Part shown: positions 17,987 to 26,836 of the stretch, in pieces
Layout of the letters: each line of letters starts with the position of its first letter
How positions within the stretch are numbered: the first letter of the stretch is position 1
Origin: Neorhodopirellula lusitana
GTDB taxonomy: Bacteria; Planctomycetota; Planctomycetia; Pirellulales; Pirellulaceae
Assembly: GCF_900182915.1 (NCBI RefSeq)
Contig: NZ_FXUG01000019.1
Span: forward strand, 62,001 to 126,000
Direction of reading: 5' to 3'
DNA: 64,000 bases
Program-made: the position numbers and the translations under genes
Notes under the pieces: model-generated
What the model was told of the DNA's origin: nothing
Databases searched by the model: none
Seen by the model: only the letters and a program-made list of their open reading frames with translations

Positions 17987-19417
17987 ATGCAAAAATTTCG
18001 ATTTGAATATCTAGCGGCTTCGTTGCTTGCCCTCTGTACGTTTTCGGCGACTGCGTCGGGCAACGAATCTGAGTCAAACGAAAGACCGCCTAACGTTGTC
18101 TTGATCATGGCCGACGACCTTGGATGGAAAGATCTTCACTGCTACGGCAACGAAGAAGTGGACACGCCTCACCTGGACCATTTGGCACAACAAGGTTTGC
18201 TTTTTACAGACGCCTATTCGGCGGCCCCCGTTTGCACGCCAACGCGAGCGGCTTTGATGACGGGAGAGTCACCGGCTCGCCTGAACATTACCAATCACGC
18301 TGGAGGGCACCCCAACAATTTCCAAAAGCCGGGTACGGATTTGATCACACCCACTTGGCTGCGACACCTGCCACTGGAGCGGGTTACATTGGCCGAGCAA
18401 TTGAAAGCGGCTGGGTACGCGACTGGATTCGTCGGCAAGTGGCATCTGTCCCATCGCAGTCGATCAACGTCTAGCACCGACGCGGATCTACCGACTGAAC
18501 CGGAGCTACGGCCCGAACACCAGGGCTTCGATATCAACATTGGCGGATGTCGTTTCGGTGGGCCACCAAGCTATTTCAGCCCCTACGGAATCCCCAATCT
18601 GGAAGGCAAAACCGAAGGCGAATACTTACCGGATAGATGCGCCGACGAGTGCATCGATTTCATTACCTCTGCCAAAGCGGACGGTAACCATCCATTCTTC
18701 CTTTGCTGGTGTAATTACTCGGTTCACTATCCCTTTCAAGCTCCCGCCGATTTGATTGCGAAATACGAAAAACGCACAGGGCCGGGTGTCGAGAATCCGA
18801 CTTACGCAGCGATGATCGAGGGCATGGACACTGCAATCGGCAAGCTGCTCGATGCAATCGATCAGCAGGGTTTAGACGAGGACACGTTGGTGATCTTTAC
18901 GTCGGACAACGGACCGTTTGACGCGAACGTTGATCCACTTCGGGAAGAAAAGGGGTTTTTGTACGAAGGCGGTATTCGAGTCCCGATGATCGTTCGCTGG
19001 CCCGGTCATGTTAGCGCGGGCACGCGAACCGCGACGCCAACGATCACCATGGATATTCATGCAACGATTCTTGACGTTACGAATCTGAAAGCCGATTCGT
19101 CCAATACGCCCGATGGAATCTCTTTGTTGCCGCTCCTAGAAAACGAATCCGAATTGAAACGTGAATCGATCTACTTCCACTATCCCAATTACGCCTTTCA
19201 CAAACAGAATCGACTCGGAAGTGCAGTTCGATCGGGTGACTACAAATTGATCAAGTACTACGACGATGACTCCGTTGAGCTCTACAACCTCAACGAAGAC
19301 ATCAGCGAGTCGCAAAATCTCGCTAAGCAGATGCCTGAGAAGGCTGACAAACTTCGCGCAAGGCTGGAGGCATGGTTGAAGGAGACCAATGCCAGCCAGC
19401 CACAACACGCGAAATGA
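17987..19417 (+). CDS. Sulfatase (formylglycine type), exported
   Basis: The ATG at 17987 gives 476 residues with a signal peptide (LAASLLALCTFSATASG). The alkaline phosphatase-like core starts PPNVVLIMADDLGWKD, where Asp43 and Asp44 are calcium ligands. The modification motif CTPTR has Cys83, to be oxidised to formylglycine, followed by ALMTG. GYATGFVGKWHLSH gives further active-site residues and TSDNGP the second metal-ligand segment. It cleaves sulfate esters in the periplasm or outside the cell, most likely from algal polysaccharide; substrate unassigned. It needs a formylglycine-generating enzyme not present here. The upstream extension of the frame to 17789 is not protein-like. Confidence 0.93.
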   Translation: MQKFRFEYLAASLLALCTFSATASGNESESNERPPNVVLIMADDLGWKDLHCYGNEEVDTPHLDHLAQQGLLFTDAYSAAPVCTPTRAALMTGESPARLNITNHAGGHPNNFQKPGTDLITPTWLRHLPLERVTLAEQLKAAGYATGFVGKWHLSHRSRSTSSTDADLPTEPELRPEHQGFDINIGGCRFGGPPSYFSPYGIPNLEGKTEGEYLPDRCADECIDFITSAKADGNHPFFLCWCNYSVHYPFQAPADLIAKYEKRTGPGVENPTYAAMIEGMDTAIGKLLDAIDQQGLDEDTLVIFTSDNGPFDANVDPLREEKGFLYEGGIRVPMIVRWPGHVSAGTRTATPTITMDIHATILDVTNLKADSSNTPDGISLLPLLENESELKRESIYFHYPNYAFHKQNRLGSAVRSGDYKLIKYYDDDSVELYNLNEDISESQNLAKQMPEKADKLRARLEAWLKETNASQPQHAK

Positions 19418-19475
19418 TCTCCAGTCAACTGGCGAATCCTGATCATCCAATACGAAGCTGGGGCTTTCGTCCCGG

Positions 19476-19661
19476 CTATTTGGCTCTAGCGGTTCTCGCC
19501 TTCCGTGACCGCATTCTCCACCGTTTGGTTCTGGCTCGCATCTCGGCTAATTGCTTGTTGCGTTCAGGATCATCTGCAAGATTCGTCGGTTGATTCGGGT
19601 CCTCTTGCAGGTCATGCACACACTTGCCAATTGACGTCTGTTCGTAGTCGCTCGCGTCGAT
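19476..19661 (-). pseudogene. C-terminal remnant of a sulfatase gene
   Basis: On the minus strand this segment reads DYEQTSIGKCVHDLQEDP, then NQPTNLADDPERNKQLAEMR, and ends at a TAG at 19476-19478. The pattern (D-L-x-x-D-P-x-x-x-x-N-L-A-x-x-P) is the C-terminal signature of family S1 sulfatases. No start and no upstream sulfatase body was found; the next bases upstream lose similarity. It is a leftover of a third sulfatase, lying between the two intact, convergent ones, with its 5' part deleted. Confidence 0.65.
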
Positions 19662-19781
19662 GCTTCACGCCGCAGTCATCTTCTCATTGGGCAATGCGGT
19701 CATCCGGCAACCTGTCAGGTGAGTAGCACGAGTATCTTTTGGCAATGCTAACCATCTCCCGTCGTAGAGAGTTTTCGCAGA

Positions 19782-21572
19782 TCATTGGTCGGTAACATTT
19801 TGGGCCAATGCTTCGACCTCCGTGAAGTACGCCCCGCCCGCTTTCCCGTTTGCGTCGTAAAGATAGGTCACTAGCTCCGTGGCACCAGCGGGGAGGTCCA
19901 GCTCGAAAACAATCCCCTTGCTAGGCTTTGTAACGGCAACTTCTTTAGTTTTGCCAGCGATTTCGATTCTTGCCCTGACGGCAACCACGGGTTGGTCAGC
20001 TTCCGCCGGGTACTGCCGAAGCGTGATCCTGTAAGGGCCAGCATGCTGAACTTCTAGCATCCAGGGGCCCGTGACTTTTGGCAGTCGTCGGATCGATGCA
20101 AAATTCCATGGGGGATTTCCCTTTGGCATGAACCAGTCTTGCGAACTGAGTACGGTAGGATTGTCGGCGGGATTTCCAATGTCGATCCGGACAGGAGTCA
20201 ACCGCGGTGAAACCTTCTCCCAAAATGGCTCATACTGCTTCCGCAGTTTGGCCACCACATCGGGATGGTTACTCGCAACGTTCTTGCGTTGAGCGGGATC
20301 GGCCTTGATGTCAAATAATCCTAGCCCATCTGAATTCACCAATCGCCAGCGCTCGGTCATCACGACGGTGTACTCAAAGGGTTGGGAAGGCAACGTTTTC
20401 GCTCCCGCTCCACCATGGAATTGCACGATGTGATGATCCCGTGCCCACGCTGAAGTCGACCCCGTTTGTTCGGAACCACTCAGCAGCGGTTCGAGCGAAA
20501 CACCGTCGGGTTCATAGTCTGCGTTAACTGGAATATCGCATAGATCGGCGAGTGTCGGCAGCAAATCGATGTGCGCTGCGAGAGTCGTCATATCCTTGCC
20601 ACCGCTCAAGCCGCCCTTGGGCCAGTGGATAAAGAACGGTACACGATGGCCACCTTCATAAACCGAAGATTTCTTTCCTCGCATTCCTGCGTTGTAACCG
20701 ACAAGCGGTTCTGAATCCAAACCTTTAAATTTTCCACCCGCAGCGGTCCCATTGTCTGTCATGAATATTAGGATCGTATCTTCCGCCAACCCAAGGTTGC
20801 GTAACCGTTCTCGTAGTATCCCCATGTTGTGATCGATGTTCGCGATCATCCCATAGAAGTTTGGGTTGGCGACCGCCTTGTTGTCCTGATATGGCTGTGC
20901 CCATTCCTCGGGCACTCGATAAGGACCGTGTGGGGCGTTGAGGGCGAGATACAGGAAAAACGGCTTGTCCTTGTTCTGTTCGACAAAGCGGAGGCCCTCG
21001 CGAAACCAGACGTCCGTGCAATAGCCTTCGAACTGTTCAAACTCTCCGTTGCGTTCGTAGATGTCGTCGAAGTAGTCGTTGCCCCAGTGATCCGAAGCCT
21101 GACCCACTCCGCCGCAACGATGCCAAACCACATCCTGAAAGCCGCGATCTTGCGGTCGATGCGGAGCGTTGTCACCAAGGTGCCACTTGCCGACCATCCC
21201 AGTCGCGTAACCGTTCTCGGCAAATAGATTTGCCATCGTTTTTTCGTCACGATGAAGCATCGTCCGCCCGGAACTCGTGCGATAGGCTCCCGTGTAACCG
21301 GGGTGGTTGCCTGTCATCAACGCTGCACGCGTGGGCGTGCAGAACGGACTGACGTGGAAATCGGTGAAACGAATCGACTCGCTGTACATCGCGTCGATGT
21401 TCGGCGTTTTCAGAATCGGATTGCCGTGACAGCCGAGGTCTCCATAACCCTGGTCATCTGTCATGACGAGAATGACATTCGGTTTCGATTCCGCCGAGGC
21501 GAAGGACGGGAAAGCAGCTAAGCCGGCGATGCACAGCAACGCTGCAAGGATCGCGTGTTTGATCGTCATCAT
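19782..21572 (-). CDS. Sulfatase (formylglycine type), exported, with C-terminal domain
   Basis: The protein has 596 residues. The signal peptide ends near FPSFASA. The core begins KPNVILVMTDDQGYGDLG, with metal-binding Asp pair, and carries CTPTRAALMTG (formylglycine Cys78), GYATGMVGKWHLGDN and FMTDNGTAAGGKF. The last 150 residues form a beta-rich extra domain (PWMLEVQHAGPYRITLRQYP), perhaps carbohydrate-contacting; that is inference. It converges with the sulfatase at 17987-19417, with the remnant of a third between them. It hydrolyses sulfate esters of glycans outside the cytoplasm; the specific glycan cannot be given. The start ATG at 21572 or 21569 is equally possible. Confidence 0.93.
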   Translation of the reverse strand: MMTIKHAILAALLCIAGLAAFPSFASAESKPNVILVMTDDQGYGDLGCHGNPILKTPNIDAMYSESIRFTDFHVSPFCTPTRAALMTGNHPGYTGAYRTSSGRTMLHRDEKTMANLFAENGYATGMVGKWHLGDNAPHRPQDRGFQDVVWHRCGGVGQASDHWGNDYFDDIYERNGEFEQFEGYCTDVWFREGLRFVEQNKDKPFFLYLALNAPHGPYRVPEEWAQPYQDNKAVANPNFYGMIANIDHNMGILRERLRNLGLAEDTILIFMTDNGTAAGGKFKGLDSEPLVGYNAGMRGKKSSVYEGGHRVPFFIHWPKGGLSGGKDMTTLAAHIDLLPTLADLCDIPVNADYEPDGVSLEPLLSGSEQTGSTSAWARDHHIVQFHGGAGAKTLPSQPFEYTVVMTERWRLVNSDGLGLFDIKADPAQRKNVASNHPDVVAKLRKQYEPFWEKVSPRLTPVRIDIGNPADNPTVLSSQDWFMPKGNPPWNFASIRRLPKVTGPWMLEVQHAGPYRITLRQYPAEADQPVVAVRARIEIAGKTKEVAVTKPSKGIVFELDLPAGATELVTYLYDANGKAGGAYFTEVEALAQNVTDQ

Positions 21573-21668
21573 TGTGTCGGGGTTATTGGGGATGCCTTCG
21601 GAATCGGAACTTTTACGTTATTGATTCCCACGTTCTTTCCATTGATTCTAGTGCATTGTCACGACTCG
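21573..21668. other. Short spacer before repeat cluster
   Basis: No gene is visible in this 96-base stretch between the sulfatase start and the MITE-like copy B. It should hold the promoter of the sulfatase. Confidence 0.3.
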
Positions 21669-21800
21669 GTTGGAGTCAAGGCTTTAGCCGATTGCAGCTG
21701 ATTCCAAGTCACCAGTCCAACTCCAGCTTCATGCTCCCGAGAATACCCCGGTGTTATTCGGGGGAAGGTATATGGAATCGGCTAAAGCGTTGACTCCAAC
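21669..21800. repeat. MITE-like element, copy B (132 bp)
   Basis: The same length as copy A at 16897-17028, with 24-bp terminal inverted repeats at 21669-21692 and 21777-21800 (one mismatch) and high identity to copy A along the whole element. The right flank (GGTTTGGGTGAAAGGAAGGCGACC) is repeated near 31020, where TTCACGACT joins directly to the right flank, as if the element had been lost or never inserted there. Confidence 0.8.
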
Positions 21801-21907
21801 GGTTTGGGTGAAAGGAAGGCGACCATTTCTGTTTCCATCTCATCGGCGAGTTGAGGCGACTCGCACTATACGGTGGCGGGATCCATCATAGGGGATCAGG
21901 CCTGAAC

Positions 21908-22027
21908 GGCACGGGCTTAAGCCGCTCTGGTCTAGATACAGTGCCTTTTCAGTGCCATGCACCGACTTTCGCTCGCAACCCGAACCGAAACCGTTATGCC
22001 ACAGCAGCTTAGGCTTAAGCCCGTGCC
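21908..22027. repeat. 120-bp inverted-repeat element beside the RAYT
   Basis: Perfect 16-bp inverted repeats, GGCACGGGCTTAAGCC at 21908-21923 and its complement at 22012-22027, enclose 88 bases. A related segment, missing six bases in the right arm, lies at 17039-17115. It has no coding content and ends five bases before the left RAYT inverted repeat. Confidence 0.75.
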
Positions 22028-22031
22028 ATTC

Positions 22032-22837
22032 GTGTCCGGTACCGTTTCGGGAGCTAAGGGGCCACTTTGGGATCTGGATTCTTCTTTGGTCGCCCACGTG
22101 GTCGCATGGTGGACTCCAGTTCGAAGGTTCGGGCGACGTGTTCCACCCACGTTTCACTGCCGAACGGAACCCCGCGTTTCACGCTCCAGTCTAGTTGGTC
22201 CCTTTCCTGTTTACTGAAATCCGTCGCGACGTGTTGGGACCAATTCGATGTTCGGCGGATCGGCCAGGGAGACATCCTTTGCGAGAATGTTTTCGTCTTG
22301 CTGGACCAGTGGTGCAAGGAACCAAACTTCCAATGCTCCGGTCGGTCGCAAAGTTTGGAGGCGAAAGCGTTTCGCTCGACGTATCGAGCAACGGTCAGAA
22401 AGTGCTCGTCGGCTTGAACGGGAAATGATTTGAAACGTCCTTGATAAAGATGCCCCATTCCAGCCGTTTTGTAGTGTGCATGGTACCGCTGGGTATGTGT
22501 CAATCCGATGTAGTGGCCAAAACGCCCCATTTCGGCGTCCTCGCCGGGACGGACCAGAAGATGGTAGTGGCTGGGCATCAGGCAGTAAGCGAACAGTTCA
22601 ATTTTGTAGCGAGCTAGCGCCTCGTCGATAATCTTTTCAAACGCCTCGTAGTCGGACTCCTTTTTGAAGATGGTTGCGCGGAGGTTCGCCCGGTTGAGCA
22701 TGTGATAGCAATGCCCGGCAGCGTCAGCACGTTTGGGTCGTCCCATGAGAGTCCACCAAGGTAGAATGAATGGAAGGTCTACGTTTCGGATTTTCGCTGG
22801 CAAGCGACATTGTGTCAACGGAAACGGTACCGGACAC
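22032..22837 (-). mobile_element. RAYT unit: transposase gene framed by 17-bp inverted repeats
   Basis: A perfect inverted repeat, GTGTCCGGTACCGTTTC at 22032-22048 and GAAACGGTACCGGACAC at 22821-22837, frames an 806-bp unit holding one transposase gene. The repeat contains the 10-bp palindrome TCCGGTACCG-like core (GGTACC) and matches dispersed copies elsewhere in the window. This arrangement is typical of REP-associated tyrosine transposases, which act on their own flanking palindromes. Confidence 0.8.
22054..22746 (-). CDS. REP-associated tyrosine transposase (Y1/IS200-like)
   Basis: The start at ATG 22746 gives 230 residues (MGRPKRADAAGHCYHMLNRA). This is a Y1 transposase fold. The HUH motif is in LMPSHYHLLVRP (His60, His62), the conserved block GMGHLYQGRFKSFPV follows, and the catalytic Tyr122 lies in ARYVERNAF, followed by WKFGSLHHW. 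The C-terminal STMRPRGRPKKNP is a basic tail. RAYTs nick single-stranded hairpin DNA of REP palindromes and are usually present as one copy, not as an active IS. Length and motifs are complete and no frameshift is seen, so it is probably functional. The upstream codons to 22818 were not included because they are unlike the family. Confidence 0.9.
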   Translation of the reverse strand: MGRPKRADAAGHCYHMLNRANLRATIFKKESDYEAFEKIIDEALARYKIELFAYCLMPSHYHLLVRPGEDAEMGRFGHYIGLTHTQRYHAHYKTAGMGHLYQGRFKSFPVQADEHFLTVARYVERNAFASKLCDRPEHWKFGSLHHWSSKTKTFSQRMSPWPIRRTSNWSQHVATDFSKQERDQLDWSVKRGVPFGSETWVEHVARTFELESTMRPRGRPKKNPDPKVAP

Positions 22838-22925
22838 CATTTTTCTGCGCGGACACCTTTTTCTGCGATGCTTGAGCAAAACTGGTTTTACCAAGCTAAC
22901 GTATTTTGTGATTCCATTGAGATAT
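22838..22925. repeat. REP-like palindrome, second partial copy
   Basis: Just outside the right RAYT repeat, CGGACACCTTTTTCTGCG follows the first motif (CGGACACCATTTTTCTGCG) by about 20 bases. This is a tandem partial copy of the same dispersed sequence. Confidence 0.55.
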
Positions 22926-25421
22926 TTAGGTTAGCAAGAACGGAGCGGTTCGGCTGTGTTTGGATTTGGCTACTTTGGCAGGTGGTCCTTGGGCGACGAT
23001 GCGTCCGCCTTTGTCGCCCGCGCCGGGGCCGATGTCGATGATCCAGTCGCTGCCGCTGGCGACCTGCATGTCGTGTTCCACCATGATGACGGTATTGCCG
23101 GCCTCGACGAGTCCATTCAATTGCGACATCAACATCGAGACGTCCGCTGGGTGCAGACCGGTGGTGGGTTCATCGAGGACATACAAAGTGTCGCCACGCT
23201 GTGCACGTTGCAACTCGGAGGCAAGCTTGATTCGCTGCGCCTCACCACCTGACAACTCTGTGGCAGGCTGACCAAGACGCAGGTAGCCGAGACCGACGTG
23301 CAACAAGGCGTCGAGGGCACGCAGCACCGGAGTTTCGTCTGCAAAAAATTTGTGTGCCGATTCGACGGTCAAGTCGAGTACTTCGGCGATGTTTTTATCA
23401 CGGTAGGTAATTTCGAGCGTGGCATCGTTGTAGCGTTGACCGCGACAGACAGGACACGGCGTATAGACGCTGGGCATGAACAACAATTCGACGCTGACAA
23501 AGCCCGCTCCTTCACAGTTCGGGCAGCGTCCTTTGGCGACATTGAAAGAGAACCGACCGGAATCGTATCGGCGTGCTTTTGCTTTGCGAGTCAACGCAAA
23601 CAACTTGCGAACGTGATCGAACAAACCGGTGTAGGTTGCTAGGTTCGAGCGCGGCGTTCGACCGATCGGTTTCTGATCGACGGTAATCAAACGACGTACA
23701 TGATTCATGCCGGCAACGATGCTTCCGCCGGTCGAGGTCTCCGGTTCTTGCTCCAACAGATCGGCTTCGCCCTCGGGAGCGTTCACTTCCTTCTTTTTAC
23801 CGAGCGCCTCGCCGACCAGCTCGACTACTGCCTGGCTGACCAGGCTTGATTTCCCCGAACCCGACACGCCAGTGACAGTTGTCAGCACGCCGAGTGGAAA
23901 GTCTGCGTCGAGTCCGGGAAGATTGTTTCGTTCGATTTGCTGTAACTTCAGCCATCCCGTCGGCTGGCGCAGTTCGCGTTTTGTTTTGGGTTTTGACGAA
24001 AACAGACACTTTGCGGTTGTCGACTCTTTGACCTTGCGCAAACCGCTCAGTGGTCCGCTGTAGACCACCTCGCCGCCGTGGACGCCCGCCTGCGGTCCGA
24101 TATCGACAATCCAATCCGCGTGTTGAATCACACTGATATCGTGCTCGACGACGAACAGCGAATTACCGGACTGTTTCAGTTCGTCCAGTGCCCCCAAAAG
24201 GGCCTTGGTATCGGCCGGATGTAGGCCTGCTGAGGGTTCATCAAGAACGTAGACAACGCCGAAGAGTTGCGACCGAAGTTGAGTGGCCAATCGCAACCGC
24301 TGTAGTTCGCCCGGCGATAACGTGGGCGTGCTGCGTTGCAGTGACAGGTATCCCAAACCCAGGTTGGTCAGTGTTTCGACTCGGGCCAGAATGTCGCTGG
24401 CAATCCGCTGGGCGACGATCGCTTTCTCGCGATGCAGATCGCTTGTCGATGGTTTTGCATTGGCTGCATCACGCAGACGCACGGCCAGTTCGGTCAGAGT
24501 CAATTGAGACAATTCGCCAATGTCAAGCCCCGCAAACTTGACCGATAAGGATTCTTGTTTCAGCTTCTTCCCATCACAGTCTGGGCACTGTGAGATCTGC
24601 ATGAACTGCGAGACACGTTTCTTGGTGCGGTGGCTTTGCGTCGTCGCGAACGAATGCAGCACATAGCGACGGGCGCTGGTGAAGGTCCCCATGTACCTTG
24701 GCGTCGCGGCCTGCTGCGAATCACCAGCGTCGTTTAGCCCCGACCGTGTGTACACGGGAACGACGGGAGTTTCATCGGTAAATAGAATCCAATCACGAGT
24801 CTTCTTAGGCAGCTTCTTCCACGGCTTGTCGATATCGTGACCCAGCGAAACCAGAATGTCTCGCAGGTTTTGCCCTTGCCAGGCTGGCGGCCAAGCGGCG
24901 ACGGCTTGCTCTCGAATCGTTTTGGTGTCGTCGGGAACTAACAACTTCTCCGTCACTTCAAATACTCGGCCGATACCGTGGCACCTCGGGCAGGCCCCCT
25001 CGGGCGTGTTCGGCGAAAACGAATCGGCATACAGAATTTTCTGGCCGCGGGGATACCTGCCAGCTCGCGAATAGAGCATGCGAAGCCCGTTGGAGATCGT
25101 CGTGACGCTTCCCACCGATGAACGTGCCGAAGGGGTTCCCCGCTGCTGCTGAAGTGCCACCGCGGGCGGCAGCCCTTCGATGGTATCGACGTCCGGTTCG
25201 TCAACTTGGTCAATCAATCGGCGTGCATAGGGCGACACCGAATCGAGGTAACGACGCTGCGATTCAGCGAACAGGGTTCCGAAGGCCAGCGATGACTTTC
25301 CCGATCCAGAGATTCCCGTAAACACCACGAGTGCATTACGCGGCAGATCGACGCTGATATTCTTCAGATTGTGAACGCGTGCCCCCCGTACTTGGATGCA
25401 GTGGTCCGCGTCACAGGGCAC
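22926..25421 (-). CDS. UvrA2-like excinuclease subunit A paralogue
   Basis: The protein has 831 residues and is ABC-type with two nucleotide-binding halves, shorter than canonical UvrA (about 940), so class II/UvrA2-like. Motifs: Walker [13 protein letters not shown] (about residue 36), zinc-finger pairs CPRCHGIG and CPDCDGKK, a first ABC signature [14 protein letters not shown] (Pro instead of Gly), [16 protein letters not shown], a second Walker [27 protein letters not shown], and the second signature [15 protein letters not shown] with [16 protein letters not shown]. UvrA2 proteins bind DNA damage or DNA-binding drugs and are linked to resistance, not to core repair. No uvrB or uvrC is nearby. 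Start ATG 25421. Confidence 0.9.
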   Translation of the reverse strand: MPCDADHCIQVRGARVHNLKNISVDLPRNALVVFTGISGSGKSSLAFGTLFAESQRRYLDSVSPYARRLIDQVDEPDVDTIEGLPPAVALQQQRGTPSARSSVGSVTTISNGLRMLYSRAGRYPRGQKILYADSFSPNTPEGACPRCHGIGRVFEVTEKLLVPDDTKTIREQAVAAWPPAWQGQNLRDILVSLGHDIDKPWKKLPKKTRDWILFTDETPVVPVYTRSGLNDAGDSQQAATPRYMGTFTSARRYVLHSFATTQSHRTKKRVSQFMQISQCPDCDGKKLKQESLSVKFAGLDIGELSQLTLTELAVRLRDAANAKPSTSDLHREKAIVAQRIASDILARVETLTNLGLGYLSLQRSTPTLSPGELQRLRLATQLRSQLFGVVYVLDEPSAGLHPADTKALLGALDELKQSGNSLFVVEHDISVIQHADWIVDIGPQAGVHGGEVVYSGPLSGLRKVKESTTAKCLFSSKPKTKRELRQPTGWLKLQQIERNNLPGLDADFPLGVLTTVTGVSGSGKSSLVSQAVVELVGEALGKKKEVNAPEGEADLLEQEPETSTGGSIVAGMNHVRRLITVDQKPIGRTPRSNLATYTGLFDHVRKLFALTRKAKARRYDSGRFSFNVAKGRCPNCEGAGFVSVELLFMPSVYTPCPVCRGQRYNDATLEITYRDKNIAEVLDLTVESAHKFFADETPVLRALDALLHVGLGYLRLGQPATELSGGEAQRIKLASELQRAQRGDTLYVLDEPTTGLHPADVSMLMSQLNGLVEAGNTVIMVEHDMQVASGSDWIIDIGPGAGDKGGRIVAQGPPAKVAKSKHSRTAPFLLT

Positions 25422-26062
25422 GTTTTTAGACTCTTTTCGAGCGATGATTGAATCTCTTTCTTAAAATGGTTTGCGGGCAAATCAGCGGAAGAGCTACCGT
25501 CGGCAGTCTTGGTAGAGAGCGTCAAAACCTGATGGAGTGGCCTATGACAGCACCGTGTTTTCGAACTCGGTCACGATGATTGGACTGCCCTCCGCCATCC
25601 TCTCTGCGAGTCCTCTGATTAGCACTTACCTCTGCTATCCAGTGATCCTGTGGCAATCCTCGCGCTAGCTATGTGTTAGCAATCCTCGTGCCATCAAATA
25701 ACGCAAACGCCAAAGCAGACAACAGATCGTTCTGAGTCGACCGCGACATCCAACACCCCACGCAAAGCGTAACTCGAATGTCTCCGAAAGGACCATCGTG
25801 AACGAAAGGCAACCGATCGAGAAGTGGGCGACGATGCGGTTCATCGATCAATTAGTGTCCGGTAGCGTCATCGTGAGGCAGACGCAGGGTCAACCGAACG
25901 ATCTTTGAAAGTGGCTGCGTGGAGGATGGCACGAATGAGCAGCTAATCGCTTGTGGCTTTGCAGGCAAGTGTGCTTTGACAGTCCCATGGTAGCCCAGCG
26001 ATGTGATTCGATCGGACGATCAATATCGCAAAACTAGGCCGCAATACGACCATCCATATTCG
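25422..26062. other. Intergenic, 640 bp, no gene recognised
   Basis: No frame with a signal, motif or plausible composition is present. A 60-residue minus-strand frame at 25669-25851 was considered and not supported. The region ends in the tandem REP-like repeats. Confidence 0.35.
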
Positions 26063-26123
26063 GAAACGGTACCGGACACCTTTTTCTCGCTGTTGGAAAC
26101 GGTACCGGACACCTTTTTCTCGC
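26063..26123. repeat. Two tandem REP-like motifs
   Basis: Two 28-base copies of GAAACGGTACCGGACACC followed by TTTTTCTCGC lie at 26063-26090 and 26096-26123, 33 bases apart. A third, truncated GGCACCTTTTTTT follows at about 26124. The motif is identical to the RAYT inverted repeat over 17-18 bases. Confidence 0.8.
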
Positions 26124-26180
26124 AGGCACCTTTTTTTAAGTGCTCTACGAGGCTAGCGGTTTTCTGCTAGGTAATGGTCG

Positions 26181-26822
26181 CTATCCGATTAGTGGACGGG
26201 CGACGCCCCAGTGCCGCAGCAATTGGTCGGGCCAATAGACCGCTGGTAGCACGAACGCGTAGTGAGACGGTTGAGGTGCCACGACGATGGGCAACACGCT
26301 ATCGCTAAGCATCTGATTTGGCAGATGATGGCGAACAAATTGCACCGTTGAAATCAGACACGCTTCTTGTGAAATGGTCTTGGGGACCTTCAAACCAAAG
26401 ACGCGAATCATTTCATCGGTCAGGTAATCGGCGATTTCCAGAAGGGCGGGAGAAGTCGGTTGTTTTCCTTTCAACGCCACCAATTCAGTCGCCACTTTTT
26501 CAAGTTTTGCTGGATCAAAATCGGGAACTCGCAAGCTGTAAACCATTTCACCAGGAAGGTCTCGTTGGCCAAATTCAAACAGACCTCCGTTGGCCTGGAT
26601 CAAATGCCCCCAAACGACTACGCCATCACGGAATATGTTTCGCTGTGCCGAAAGAGGTTGGCAAAGGCCATCGGATCGGGAAACAATCCGCGTGATCAGC
26701 GAAAATGCGACTCGCAAATGTTGCTTTTCAGCATCGCCAAAATCGCGAGGAGCGTCACCAAACCTTTGGCGACACTCTAGCAGCATTTCAGACCACGGTG
26801 GTTGCAAGTTGTCAGTCGACAC
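26181..26822 (-). CDS. Hypothetical protein
   Basis: The 213-residue product has even, globular composition with alternating hydrophobic and polar residues (VVWGHLIQANGGLFEFGQRD, LLEIADYLTDEMIRVFGL). No signal peptide, membrane span or known motif was found. It lies 14 bases downstream of the SHD1 protein on the same strand, so the two are probably cotranscribed. Confidence 0.6.
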   Translation of the reverse strand: MSTDNLQPPWSEMLLECRQRFGDAPRDFGDAEKQHLRVAFSLITRIVSRSDGLCQPLSAQRNIFRDGVVVWGHLIQANGGLFEFGQRDLPGEMVYSLRVPDFDPAKLEKVATELVALKGKQPTSPALLEIADYLTDEMIRVFGLKVPKTISQEACLISTVQFVRHHLPNQMLSDSVLPIVVAPQPSHYAFVLPAVYWPDQLLRHWGVARPLIG

Positions 26823-26836
26823 GAGGTTTCAGCCCA

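Noticed and set aside
25669-25851. 60-codon minus-strand frame in the 25.4-26.1 kb gap
   Set aside because: Short, with no recognisable family and no neighbouring partner.
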